From contig JADDOH010004232.1 of the NCBI GenBank assembly GCA_016648135.1, positions 62,001-126,000 on the forward strand: a stretch of 64,000 bases of DNA. The letters are read 5' to 3'. Shown one piece after another: positions 1 through 11,130 of the stretch (positions are counted from its first letter, which is position 1; each line of letters opens with the position of its first letter). The position numbers and the translations under genes were made by a program. Origin of the DNA: Agrypnia vestita. Taxonomy: Eukaryota > Arthropoda > Insecta > Trichoptera > Phryganeidae. The notes under the pieces were generated by a model, which saw nothing but the letters and a program-made list of their open reading frames with translations, did no database searches and was not told where the DNA came from.

Positions 1-534
1 TTTTTTTACAAAGAGATTTAATAATTAAAATTTACCACCGGCAAATATTTGTTCAAAAAGCACAGCATTTGTAACTTCTCAGGCGTTAGGCGATTTCTTT
101 TATCCGTTTGTACATTCCCAGCGGTCGAAAATAATATACCAGATTTCTTATCGAAATGTTTCCAAATATCACTTTTTCACGCATACGAGAGGTCATGTTA
201 TTAGATTTAATTTGAAATTATTTTATAAGAGTTAACACTTTTACACATAAGAGAAATAAAATGGAACGAACGTATTACAAAACAAAAACTACATGTAATG
301 AGCACCTAACTTTTTTAAAAACCCAAAAAAATTAGACGAAAGAACTCATGTTATGCTGTGAAACAAAACAAGTAACAATTGACAGCTTGAGTTCCATAGA
401 AAAGAGAATTTGAGAACTCAACAAATCCATTCATTCAACGTAAGGGGAATCCCGATAATAGAGGTGTGTTCGGATACACGGTGCACAGCCAAACCGTAAT
501 TTGCGTTGCGTTCAGTTATAAATAGTATGTTTTT
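1..534. other. AT-rich non-coding stretch
   Basis: No coding frame with recognisable content, no RNA gene and no repeat boundary could be seen here. It leads into the 29-bp tandem repeat that follows. Confidence 0.5.
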
Positions 535-691
535 AATATTCGTGATGATATTCGGCGAATACGAATATTCGTGATGATATTCGGCGAATATGAATATTCG
601 TGATGATATTCGGCGAATACGAATATTCGTGATGATATTCGGTGAATACTAATATTCCGTAAATGTCTACTATTCGGCGAATACGAATATT
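535..691. repeat. 29-bp tandem repeat, about 4 copies
   Basis: Copies start at 535, 564, 593 and 622, followed by a decayed partial unit to about 691. Each unit contains AATATTCGTGATGATATTCG and GCGAATA, so the array is rich in the palindrome CGAATATTCG. Similar ATTCGAATATTCG-rich sequence lies at about 12910-12970 and 23600-23660, so it may derive from the end of a dispersed element. No coding potential. Confidence 0.9.
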
Positions 692-2880
692 CATATTCAT
701 TGCATCACTAGATACAAGGCATGAATTTCATCTGTTTGCATATGTCTAATTAAGGAAATTAAAATGTAATAATTGGACCAAAGAGTTAGCTTGGGTGTGT
801 AAAATAATGTGTTTGATTTTCATTTTCATTTTTGAATCAACTATCAAAAAAATTGATCTGCGATATCGCTTTGCGGGGGATACGTTGCAGAGAAATGGTG
901 GGAATTTTAAAATCGCAAACATCAAATATCAGTCTCCATATAAAATCAAAGGTTATGTTCTAAAATATGTAAAAATATATGTAATATAAAAATACATATA
1001 ATATTTCTTGAAATTGTCAAACAACAGAGCACGAAATTGGCAATTTTATGTTCATATTACATAGTATGATCAGCTAAGCATTTTTCTGGTTGACGATGAA
1101 TGACTGATGTTGCGATAGAATGTTTTGTAATGTTGTTTGTAATGTACAAAAAAAACAATGTTGTTTGTAATGTACAAATGTACAGTAAACTTTTTCTTTT
1201 GCAAAGCATGTCACTTCATAAAGTCATGTTTTTCATTCTTTTTTTCTTCATTCTCAGACATAATTTCTAAGGGTTAATAATTTAATAATTTAAAACTGTC
1301 AACATGCAATGACTGTGTTGTGTAAGTGTCTCTTTCTTCCTCCTCTCCTTTTTCATGTCACTAAAATAAACGAGATTGTGTATTACCGACTGACATTTTA
1401 TGTTCATTATGAATTGACCGTAAATATGGCAGTCAGACTGCGAATAGTGAGGGATTATTGTATGTATTGTGCTTTTTCTAATGTGTTGTAGCAAATGCAT
1501 GCAAAAGAACACATTTACTAGCAATGATAGACATTTTCATATTTAATTAATACTTTTGATACTATAATACAAATTAATAAGTGCACACAGTTATTAAATT
1601 TTACACGTTTGCACTTTTTTTTAAAGCCCATAAACATAAAAAGATAAATATTCAAAGATAACTCCAAACTTTCCATTTTATATGAACCAATCCAAGATAA
1701 TTATTTGTACTTAATGAAAATTAATGCTAACAGGAAAAATATATGGGTATATTAAACTATCGTAAAGTTTTTATCCTTGTCCAAGGCGAAGGGACTTTGT
1801 GTTCTTCTATAAATCCTTCTATTGAAATACCGAAGAACATTTTACAACAAAAGAAATATTTACCTTCTAACAATTTGGTGAGAAAATTGAATGAATTTTT
1901 TTAGACATAATTTACATAGTAATACATAATTTTCAATGGCCAATATAATATATTTTTTGCAGGTACATTTATCAAACGAACATATCCACATCAACAACTT
2001 GATAATTAAAAGAAGAGTGATGAGGATGATTGCCATCAATAATCCAACTACGCAAGTCATACAATTTAAGTGGAAAAAGTAAAATCAAACTATCATTTCA
2101 TTGTATGTCCGTCTGTCCCTGTAACTTCGTGTAATGTTCGTATTTTCATTCGAATTCACGACTAAAAAACTAAATTAAACAGCAAAAGATGGGGCTTGAC
2201 CCCGAGCCAGCAAAACCGAACCAGCCGCTCAACACATGTTGCTAAGGCCGCCTCTCCGCGGACCGCCAAAAAGATAATATAAACATATACTAGGGCTTAG
2301 CAAAGACGCGAACCAATGTTCCGTCGTTCAAAGGTTGCAGCTAGTCAATAAATAATTAGAAAAATTAAATTAAAAAATATTTGTGAATAATTGGTTGCGA
2401 AAAAGTATCCCGTTTTTGCTTATCAACAAATTAATTAACCTATGGGTCCATAAAGATATCTTTATTTTAATTTTTGTGGTTCTGTGATCTTACATGCAGT
2501 CAGTTTGCATGAAGAATTATAGACTATATGTGTTTATAATTATAGTTTAGGTATTTTATATAAATATGTCTATTATTATTCATACTAAAATCAGTAGAGA
2601 ACGCTTGCGTAATTGATTTATATTTCTCAGATGGACAAAGTGATAACATTCATAGTTTTAGTTTATAAAGATAGAGTGTTAAGTTGTGAAAGAATTCGTA
2701 AAATGGAAAAGATTGTAAATTTAATATTTCAATACCCAGTATATTATTTTATTTGTGAACTTTAATAATGCCTTTTTTTCTTTAATAATCATATGTATAA
2801 AAATTCAGCCTGCGTATGTTTGTGTCCGCAAAACTCGAAAAATAGTCGGCCAATTGACTTGAAATTTTGACATAATGTTG
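692..2880. other. Intergenic DNA with no recognised gene
   Basis: Short open frames on both strands show no recognisable domain and AT-driven composition. A small GC-rich patch lies at about 2190-2290 and does not match an RNA gene I know. A short duplicated motif (TTGTTTGTAATGTAC) occurs at about 1132-1180. Confidence 0.4.
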
Positions 2881-2904
2881 CATTCAAATACGCGCGTGTT
2901 TATA

Positions 2905-3545
2905 TCCATAAAATTTAATGTCTGTCTGTTATATTCTCTATTACTTCTTTATACAAATCTACACTGTTTGTCCGATTCGACCTAAATTTTGAAAATTTAT
3001 TCTTTAGCACCCGGTGGGTAACATAGGCGACATTTCTTCCCTCCCTCTGATATATTTTCCATGCAAATTTGTACCGTTCGACCGATTTGACTCAAATTTT
3101 GCATACTTATTCTTTAGGATCCAGCGGGTAAAACAGGTGACATTCCTTTTTCCCGTTTTACCCCAAACCCTGGATATATTTTCTGTACAAATCTACACCA
3201 ATTGACTGATCTGACCCAAATTTTGCAAGCTTATACTTTAGGACACAACGGGTAACAAATGCGAAATTTCTCCCTTCATCTTTACCCCGTTCCCCTCTCT
3301 AATATATTTTCCACGCAAATCTGTACCGTTTGACCGATCTAACCCAAATTTTGCATAATTATTCTTTAAAACCCAGCGGATAACATAAAAAACATTTCCC
3401 CCTCGCTCCTTACCCCACCCTCTCCAGATACATTTTCTATGAAAATCTACACCGTTTGACCGATCTGACTCATATTTTGCATACTTATTCTTTAGGTCCC
3501 GGCTGGTAACATAAGCAACATTTCACCCCTGGACATCTCTTCCAT
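2905..3545 (+). mobile_element. Decayed Helitron fragment with tandem minisatellite
   Basis: About six imperfect copies of a unit of roughly 110-120 bp built around AAATCTACACCGTTTGACCG, a CAAATTTTGCATACTTATTC-like block and a CT-rich block. The same unit, in the opposite orientation, fills the better preserved Helitron at 18207-19375. The left part contains TGTCTGTCTGTTAT-like sequence matching that element's 5' region. No clear 3' hairpin and CTAG end was found, so this copy is truncated or decayed. Confidence 0.65.
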
Positions 3546-3889
3546 CCCAGCCTAAATTAAATGGAAACATTGTTTTTATTACAGACTTGTGAAACATTGT
3601 GATCCCCCACAAACTTATTTTTAGCTAAACTTGGGCAACACTGGGTACGAACAGTTAGTGCTTTATAATAATCTTTGATAATGCCTCTAAGAAATTAAAC
3701 AATGCCTCTTGAAAGCCATAATCTTGAATAATGTATCAATATCCAAGCATGAGGTACATCTGAAGCAAGATAAAACAATACATTTATAATGCTCATTCTC
3801 ACATACTACTGCATGATATTTTTGTTCATGTTTTATCATCCTCTGCCCACTACAGAATATGTCTACTGCAAACACTTAGTTGTTGTGTG

Positions 3890-3975
3890 ATGCCGGAAAT
3901 AGATATCATTCAGCCCAAACAAAGAAGATGGATACTATTGAATATTTATTCTGAAGATTTGCCATCTCACGTAAC
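3890..3975 (+). CDS. Candidate exon 1 of unrecognised gene
   Basis: An ATG at 3890 opens 28 codons (starting MPEIDIIQPKQRRW) and ends at a good donor, AC|GTAAGA, in phase 2. The next candidate exon at 5326 begins with the single nucleotide needed to complete the codon. I do not recognise the protein. Support is splice-phase agreement and ordinary amino-acid composition, not homology. The ATG may instead be internal to a longer exon. Confidence 0.4.
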
Positions 3976-4199
3976 GTAAGAAAATGAACTACATATTTGT
4001 GTACTTACTTTTATAACTTTGGTATTACTGTCCTAAATCTCGCACACATGCTGTATTTGTTGGTAAGCACCAGGTATCTACTGCGAAGGTTGAATTAACC
4101 ACTAAATTAGTTATATTTTTATTTCTAATCACAAGTGAAAAAATAAAAATATTGGTTTGACATATGTATATGTACCTACTGTTTCAGACAGGCTAAAAT

Positions 4200-4870
4200 A
4201 TGTCCCTGAAAAGGGCGCTTTCAGAAATTGACGAAGACGAGCCGAAGGTGGCAACTTGAATGATGCTGAGGCGCACTTTATCCGTAGTATTTATCATAAT
4301 TTTATTTTATGAAATATAAATGACTGAATCGCTTTGCGAAGCGATGCCTGGATCGGGCACTGACGCGGATTATGTAGAAATTTGAAATATTGATAAATAT
4401 TTCTATAAATGAATGACGAGGTCCGTGTTTTCTCTAGAGAACCAGCCGAGAATAAGCTCGGCTGGTATGCCAGACTAGGGGCGCACCGGGCTGCAAACCA
4501 AGCGCTTCGCCTTGTTGCTCGCTTGATGAAGCGAACCCGCGTGGCCCGGGAGGAGGCCACTGACGGAAAGGCGTCGTGGAATTTATCCACATATGACTTG
4601 ATCTTGCATAAGCGGCCATGAAATTTATCCACTTTGAGTTGTGTCCGAACCGACTGGGGAGCCAGCCCGCTCGACATTCGGAGTCTTGTAACACAAGACA
4701 TAACTGATTGATGACTGGCGGAGAACATGTATAAATACTTTTTGGATGTATTTATACTTATATTTCACTGGTTGTGTTTACATAACAAAAGAGCAAGGAG
4801 AATGGTTGGTGAGACTTAATTACAGATAAGGCGCGAGGCGCACCGGACATGGCCCGTTACCGTTATCAAT
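4200..4870. other. GC-rich island inside an intron
   Basis: This block is much more GC-rich than its surroundings and sits in the intron between the candidate exons at 3890 and 5326. It holds a 9-bp stem (CCAGCCGAG / CTCGGCTGG, 4442-4466). Open frames on both strands look like by-products of composition. It may be an old mobile element, but I found no termini. Confidence 0.4.
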
Positions 4871-5325
4871 AACGGGACTGAATCAATTAAAGTTTAATGA
4901 CAAGGAGTAAACATTCCTTTCTAAAATGCAATTCGTTTTTGGGTGAAGCAAATTTTTACACCGCCACTGTCAACAGACATTTTACAATTTGGCTATCTGA
5001 CATCTTTGGTGCACACTACGAGGCAGAATATGGGGAACCGCACATTTTAATTTGCGTGTTCCTGTATGGAACATTTACTTACATACTTGTGCTTACATGC
5101 CACACCCAATTTTTTAAAATGTTATAATTCACTATTTTTATAATAATAAATAACAAAAAAATTATGTGAAATGTGAACATACTTTCACAATATTTTTATA
5201 ACATATTATCTCAAGGACACTAAATAATGTTTTATATTTCTGATCAAGTGTTTTGATACTATAGAGATTCATGAAAATTAAAATCTAATAGTATTATGCT
5301 GATGATGACTTAAGTAATTTTCCAG

Positions 5326-5452
5326 GCAACAATTAAGATGTGACCTGTTAGATCTATCAGAGAGGCGATTTTTGAAGAAAGACCGGGATATATACCAAAA
5401 ATATGAGGCATATAAATGTGAACAAAATTGTGTCAACTGCTGCCATGAAGAG
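5326..5452 (+). CDS. Candidate exon 2 of unrecognised gene
   Basis: Acceptor TTTTCCAG at 5318-5325, then 1 nt plus 42 codons, ending GAAGAG|GTTTAT in phase 0. The peptide is charged with a Cys cluster near the end (CEQNCVNCCHEE). The phase matches the exons before and after. Function unknown. A Cys-rich patch could suggest metal binding, but that is speculation. Confidence 0.45.
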
Positions 5453-5654
5453 GTTTATTTACACTTTCATTAATTTGTTGTAATAAAAACAAATGTTTGA
5501 TAAATATTACATATACATTTTGAGCATTCAATAATACAGTATAGTAAAAACGATATGTAATGGGAACAAAAGCTAGTGTTATACACATACATAATGTAAA
5601 TATAAAATTAGTAAAGTATTTCATATCTATTTTGTGGTAGGTACAAATAAATAG

Positions 5655-5757
5655 GAAACTCGAGAAGAAAAGTATTTATTTGACCCTGAGTATATGTACT
5701 ACAAGTATCCGAGATATGTCAACCCATCATCAAAAAGAAAAAGATATAAATTTGTGG
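5655..5757 (+). CDS. Candidate exon 3 of unrecognised gene
   Basis: Acceptor ATAAATAG, 34 codons plus 1 nt, ending GTGG|GTGAGA in phase 1. The peptide is rich in Tyr, Pro and Lys/Arg (EYMYYKYPRYVNPSSKRKRY). It joins in frame with the exon ending at 5452. Confidence 0.45.
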
Positions 5758-5833
5758 GTGAGACAATAATTATAAAAATGTATATAATATTACATTACAA
5801 TGTAAGAACATTCATTCTGTATTTTTTTTATAG

Positions 5834-5867
5834 AGCCCTTATCAGAAATCTACAGAAAATAAAAAAG
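5834..5867 (+). CDS. Candidate exon 4 with in-frame stop
   Basis: A 34-nt segment between a pyrimidine-rich acceptor (TTTTTTTATAG) and the donor AAG|GTATAC. Its length gives the phase needed by the next exon, but the frame inherited from the previous exon reads PLSEIYRK and then TAA. Either the protein ends here at about 114 aa, with an AATAAA signal overlapping, or this is a recent lesion or sequencing indel in the A-run. Confidence 0.3.
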
Positions 5868-6013
5868 GTATACTCCAAATGAAATATTGTAAATTTTTTA
5901 TGGAAAAACTAATATGGTAAGTTATAAAGTAATTTTATATTTAGTAAATAAGCAATCATATAAGGTAGATAATATCAACGATAAGAAAATACATTGTTAC
6001 TTAATGTTTCCAG

Positions 6014-6184
6014 GACTGCTTTAAACAGTGAAATTATCAAAAGAAAACTAAAAACTTTAGACAATTCTAATATACCCACGTATATTCAATTTGTAAGAGC
6101 ACACAGGGAAAAAACACAACCCAATTTGGATCAGAGGTATCCCAAATATTATAACATTCTTAAATACCTAAACTTCATAAAAGT
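6014..6184 (+). CDS. Candidate exon 5 of unrecognised gene
   Basis: Acceptor GTTTCCAG, 1 nt plus 56 codons plus 2 nt, ending GT|GTTAGT. The peptide is hydrophilic and basic at its start (NSEIIKRKLKTLDN) and later contains DQRYPKYYNILKYLNF. The phase agrees with the 34-nt exon before it and the terminal exon after it, but the stop in exon 4 leaves its translation uncertain. Confidence 0.35.
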
Positions 6185-6244
6185 GTTAGTCAATCAAACT
6201 TTTGTGAATGAAATAACATTTAGGCACTTTCTATTTTATTTCAG

Positions 6245-6314
6245 AAATATGTCGAGCATATTTGAAGGCTTGATTTTTGAATCGTTACTAGCGTATGATA
6301 AAGACAGAAATTAA
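6245..6314 (+). CDS. Candidate terminal exon of unrecognised gene
   Basis: Acceptor TTTTATTTCAG, 1 nt plus 22 codons plus TAA at 6312-6314. An AATAAA at 6328-6333 follows 14 nt after the stop and fits a polyadenylation signal. The phase matches the GT|GTTAGT donor of the preceding exon. Confidence 0.35.
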
Positions 6315-6586
6315 TACAGAAGAAAACAATAAAACGGCAATGCCAGTGTTACGAGAACTTTATATTTATTTTTTTGTTTTTGCGTAGTAATATGTACCTA
6401 CATAAAATGTTGATTATATAAAGTTAACGTCATTTTTTAGTTTAGTTATTGAAAATATATAGATGTAAAATTACTGTTTCAAAACATTACTTAAATAAAC
6501 TATTTCTGTGCTTTAATTATTACAAATACACAATTAAATAAAGTATTTATTAACACATTCACATTTCTTTTGATAATATATAAGTA

Positions 6587-6721
6587 GACCTCTTTCCACA
6601 TAAGAAAGACAATCGAATTAGTACTTGTAAGACGTGCTTATGATGCACATTGAAACAATGTGCCTCGTACACACGGCTTTCACATACTAATTCAATTATC
6701 TTTCTTATATGGAAAGAGGTC
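6587..6721. mobile_element. 135-bp hairpin MITE (copy 1), TA-flanked
   Basis: Begins GACCTCTTTCC and ends GGAAAGAGGTC, flanked by TA on both sides. The two halves are near-complementary over more than 50 bp, so the element folds into one long hairpin. A second copy of 180 bp lies at 55845-56024 with the same ends. It carries no protein. TA duplication and short TIRs point to mobilisation by a Tc1/mariner-type transposase. Confidence 0.85.
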
Positions 6722-8152
6722 TACTAATACTTTTTAAACAAAATTAAATAAAGAGGCAATGAAAATATTTGATTACCATACAAAAACATAAATTATCAAT
6801 TCAAAATTTTGTACTTATTATAATTTTAGCGCCGACCAAGAATATGAATGTCGTTGTCATTGCTAAATGGCAATGGGTCAGCTATGTTTTAAAATGCAGA
6901 AGTAACCAATCGATAATAAACATTCTTACACGGTATGCACAAGTCAAAAAATATAGAAGAAGCCTAATGTTTTGATAGATGGCAGAAATTATCGGAACGG
7001 TGGGAGGGACGTTGGACAAAAATTATTGGAGGAATAAAGAGAATGACAGAATCGTAATCAATTTCACACACCTCTTTAAAGTAAAAAAATCAAACAAATC
7101 AATTATTTATATCACAAACATAATCAGATCAACCATTCTTTATACAGAATGCCACATGGTTCCTTCTATAAACTTAAAGGGGTCTTTTTCATCCGATTTT
7201 AAATTGCAATGCTTCAAAAATATATATCAACATTTAAGGAGATAGTTTATAAGCAATTAGAATTTTCTTCTAACATTTGTGACACACCTATATCAATTTT
7301 TTAAATTAATTTGCTTTCATACAATACTTAAATAAATAAAAGTAATTAAATCTTGTGGCATACATTTAAAATTGCAATTATTTCAAAAATTGATTAAAAT
7401 CATATTCTGTAAGATGCCTGTAAAAGTAAGGGTATATACACCTAACCCTTTTCTAACATTCTGTAAGCCGCCTGTAAACATATGGGTATACACACCCAAC
7501 TCTTTATTTACATGGCAAACACATTCCATTAAAAACCGTGTAAAAAAAAAAGCTATACACAGCAGACTCGCGATTATCCAGATTTTTCAAAATGAAAATG
7601 CTTCACAGTGTTCATAATGGCCAAACACATGTTGAAAGTTTGAAAATAATAAAAATAAAATAAATGTTTTAAGAGTCTCTGAAAACATTTATTTTATTTT
7701 TATTATTTAGCTTGTTTTAGTGTTTATGAGGATTAGATGCAACTAGTTATCATTGTCACTTCTTTAGAATAGTAATTTATGATAGCAACAATCCTTAACA
7801 TCAAATATAAGGAGTGGTACATTTTTTTTTTTATTTGCGCACCAAAGCAAAATATTTTAATGAAGAATTAAAATTGTAAGGTGATTTTATCATGTCTTCT
7901 GAATGTAATTTTAAGAGACGCAAAGAATCTGACAATTTGCCATTCAAGACAATAAAATAAGGAGTGATGAACTAGCTGCATGAAAATTCAACTCAAATTC
8001 ATGTTTCGAGTATTATAGAAACAGTATGCTGGAGAAAATTCACATTTTTCGAACGACTTTCGAATTTGAAAAAATCACAAAGAATAAATTAATTAATGTT
8101 ATTAAATTCACAACAAATTTACAGATGCGGGATTTATATGCATGTCATTAGC
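6722..8152. other. Intergenic DNA with small repeats
   Basis: No recognisable gene. Two imperfect ~55-bp copies (TCTGTAAGATGCCTGTAAAA / TCTGTAAGCCGCCTGTAAAC) lie in tandem at about 7406-7520. Open frames at 6979-7245 and 7372-7617 have no recognisable domain. Confidence 0.35.
7645..7707. repeat. Perfect 26-bp inverted repeat
   Basis: Arms 7645-7670 and 7682-7707 are exact reverse complements around an 11-nt loop (AAGAGTCTCTG). The arms are built from A/T runs ending AAATGTTTT. It could be a bidirectional terminator-like hairpin or a MITE relic. No transcription unit is seen next to it. Confidence 0.85.
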
Positions 8153-9136
8153 TTAAGGGGGTATTCTAGTGTAGAAATTTGAAAAAATTAATTTTTTTTT
8201 TCTTTGTATTTTCAAAGCTTAACTTTTCAAGAAAGAATATGTCCTTAAGAGGATATGTCAAAATTTTAATTATTTCCGGAGACATAAGTATTTTAGTGAC
8301 ACGACACCAACCGGCTGGGCCGGAACGAATCGAACAAAAGACGTTAGGGACCATCCGTCTACCTGCGATCGTATTCTCTCGTAAACCGTTATCTACTCTT
8401 GTATTATATATTGAAATATAATAATCCAAGGTCACCTGCAGAAAATGCTTTTTTTGAAGTAGAGGAAGGCCCAATGTATGAGGCAAGAAAACCCAGCTTT
8501 ATTAAATGTAAGTATAAAATGTCATTTCATGGAGCGTTTTTCTCGAAACTGCTTTTTTCAAAAAGTTTGTCATGATTTCTCAAGTTCTACTTAACCGATT
8601 TACTTGAAATTTAGTATGAGTCTTCTCTATATATGTCTCTATCGTACTAACTAACATTATAACAAATTTTTAAAAAATACTATTTTTAAAAAATTCAGAA
8701 AAGTCAAAAAAATAGTAAAAAAAAATATTATTTGTTCAAACATCCGCAATTTAGCGAATAAAAAATTGAGTTTTTTTAGTTAGTACGATAGCAGCATTCA
8801 TCTAGATAAAATACCTCTTTTATTTTTTTGTTTCAGATCATTTGGAGGGTTGCAATCGTGACAAAGTTGGCGCGCCATTTTTTCCAACCCCCCACTTCAA
8901 CAGCTTATAACATTTAGAGTTTTCTTTTTTTTCACTTTTTTATTTTTTTATGTATTGTTAAAACATGAATTAAAACTTGTTAAAAAACAGATGGGAAAAA
9001 TATCCGTTGTTTTTTATTTATAGCACACCTCAAATTCATGCCTTTAGACTAATTAATTTAATTTAGATGAAATTGTAACTGATCATGAAGTATTAAACAA
9101 TGAAGATATTTTACAATGTTACATAATATATAAAAC
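8153..9136. mobile_element. Left terminus of a TTAA-type DNA element
   Basis: TTAA at 8153-8156 is followed by GGGGGTATTCTAGTGTAG, resembling the TTAA then GGGGTTATATACC end of the Kolobok-like element at 43213. The next ~1 kb is AT-rich with A/T runs and no coding frame. No matching right terminus was found; the mariner at 9139 may have interrupted it, or the element is truncated. Assignment is inference. Confidence 0.35.
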
Positions 9137-9138
9137 TA

Positions 9139-10412
9139 CGAGGTCTGTTCAAAAAGTATCGCGAATTTTGAATTTCCGCAGGTTAGAATATTCGATTTTC
9201 AATTTTTTTGTGGCGTTATGTTGGTACTCATAATTCTCACTGACGCCGACAAGTTTGGCTATTTTGAATGTTCAATTAATTTTTGACAGCTGCTTTGCTT
9301 GCACGTGTATTGGCTCGTCTTCGATTTTTACCTATTCCAAAAAATGAATCAAAGAATATGTATCAAATTTTGTGTGAAAAACAAAATTAAGTGCGCGGAC
9401 GCATTCCGAATGTTAATTGTGGCATATGGTGAAGCTACCTTGGACCGAAGCAACGTTTATTGGTGGTACAAAATGTTCTCACAGGGCCGAGAAGATGTGA
9501 ACGACGAAGAGCGTGCCAGACGCCCGAGCACGTCAACATCAGACGAAAACATTGATGAAGTGAAGAAAATAGTATTGGCCAATCGTCGAATCACCGTTAG
9601 AGAAGTTGCTGAGGACCTAAACATATCTATTGGCTCGTGTCATTTGATTTTTACCAATGATTTGGGCATGAGACATGTCGCTGCGAAATTCGTACCAAAA
9701 TTGCTCAATTTCGACCAAAAACAGCATCGCATTAACATTGCTAAGGAGCTGTTGGATTCTGTCCGCAACGACCCAAATTTGCTCCAGAGGGTCATAACTG
9801 GTGACGAATCATGGGTTTATGATTATGACATGGAAACCAAAGCTCAATCATCCCAATGGAAGCTACCGCACGAGCCAAGACCGAAAAAGCGTACCAAATT
9901 CGGTCGAATGTGAAGGTTTTGCTTACAGTTTTCTTCGATTGCAAGGGCGTGGTGCATCATGAGTTCTTGCCACAGGATAGAACGGACAATAAGGAATATT
10001 ACTTGCAAGTTATGCGCAATTTGCGCGAAGCAATCAGCCGGAAACGCCCGGATTTATGGAAGAACAAAAATTGGCTTTTGCATCATGATACCGCTCACAC
10101 ATCGTTGCTTGTGCGCAAATTTTTGGCCAAAAACAACACCCTAATAATTCCACAGCCACCGTATTCCCCAGATCTGGCCCCCTGTGACTTTTTCTTGTTC
10201 CCGAAACTGAAGAACATGAACAGCATCGAAGAAGGAGCTGAACAAGATCACAAAAAATGATTTTTTGAAGTGCTTTGAGGATTGGAAAAAACGTTGGCAC
10301 AGGTGTATAATATCTGGTGGGGATTACTTAGAAGGGGATAAAATAGATATTCATGAATATATAAATAATTTTTGAAAAAACAAAATTTGCGATACTTTTT
10401 GAACAGACCATG
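9139..10412 (+). mobile_element. Mariner element 1, defective
   Basis: Ends are inverted repeats (CGAGGTCTGTTCAAAAAGTA at left, GGTCTGTTCAAAAAGTATCG on the opposite strand at right), with TA at 9137-9138 and 10413-10414. The length of 1274 bp is normal for mariner. It contains one broken transposase gene. Confidence 0.9.
9344..10375 (+). pseudogene. Mariner transposase, frameshifted
   Basis: A cut-and-paste DDD transposase that would act on the flanking TIRs. The N-terminal helix-turn-helix region begins MNQRICIKFCVKNKIK. Catalytic motifs are visible as VITGDESWVYDYD, LLHHDTAHTS and SPDLAPCDFFLFP. A frame change near 9885-9890 separates the first aspartate from the rest. After LKN (about 10215) the frame shifts again and a piece is missing before CFEDWKKRWHRCI. 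SETMAR/FLJ37770-type mariners have the same layout. Not functional. Confidence 0.9.
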
Positions 10413-10414
10413 TA

Positions 10415-10942
10415 TATAATGCATTGTCCCTTTAGACACTTGCATTTGAATCATTTGCTGTCATTTCAACAAATAACTTCAGCCATTGAGTTGTTGCTGC
10501 CATAGAATAAAACACAATTGCACAATTTCTAGTAACATAGGATTATGTATTTACTTGTTCAAGACCAATGCGTCAATACGATATTGACCTGCCCAAAGAG
10601 ATTCATAGTGAGATACGTAATACTGAACCCTCTAGTTGCGGATGCCGAATTTGAATAGTTAAAAAGGTTCCCGGTCCCGTTATATGGAACCAAAAAATGT
10701 AAAGAGCATATTTCACTCAAAATTAATAAATTTATGTAACCCCGAGGTTTAGACATCTAGCTCAGTAATAACTGACATAAATATAATACCTATGCCCTAT
10801 TTAGCAAAAAAAACAAGTGAAATTCAGTTTATAAAAATATAGACTAAGCATGTATACAAGTAGTTCTCATACAACAAATATGTATAGCATAAACTGGCAT
10901 AGAAAAATAATTTTCAGTCTTGGTAGTAGGGTGTGCAACATG
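10415..10942. other. Downstream flank of SRBD1-like gene
   Basis: AT-rich sequence containing the presumed 3' UTR of the minus-strand gene that ends at 10943. No canonical AATAAA was seen close to the stop on that strand. Confidence 0.4.
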
Positions 10943-11130
10943 TTAACTGATGATTTCATCTAGCTTCAATGGTAACCTTTTATCGGTGAGCGGAGGTATG
11001 ACAGTTACCACAACCCTCTCTCCAAGCTGCGGTACTCGAAACCCGTTCATCTGACTCGTGTGTATAAGACCGTCCCGGCCTACTCCGCAGTCTACGAAAC
11101 TACCGAAAGGTGTTACATTGCTCACCACAC
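10943..11130 (-). CDS. SRBD1: SRBD1-like terminal exon: S1 domain
   Basis: Begins after the acceptor TTTTTTAG and ends with TAA at 10943-10945. It encodes an S1 OB-fold RNA-binding domain with the hallmark [12 protein letters not shown] and GLIHTSQM, then GERVVVTVI and a short tail ending KLDEIIS. The two leading nucleotides complete a Gly codon from the previous exon. The protein stops a few residues after the S1 core. Confidence 0.95.

Noticed and set aside
4442..4483. Hairpin followed by CTAG, as a possible Helitron end
   Set aside because: The base after CTAG is G, not T, and no matching TC start or second copy was found.
4294..4728. Frames of 70-144 aa on both strands in the GC-rich island
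   Set aside because: Present in several overlapping frames at once with no domain, as expected from composition.
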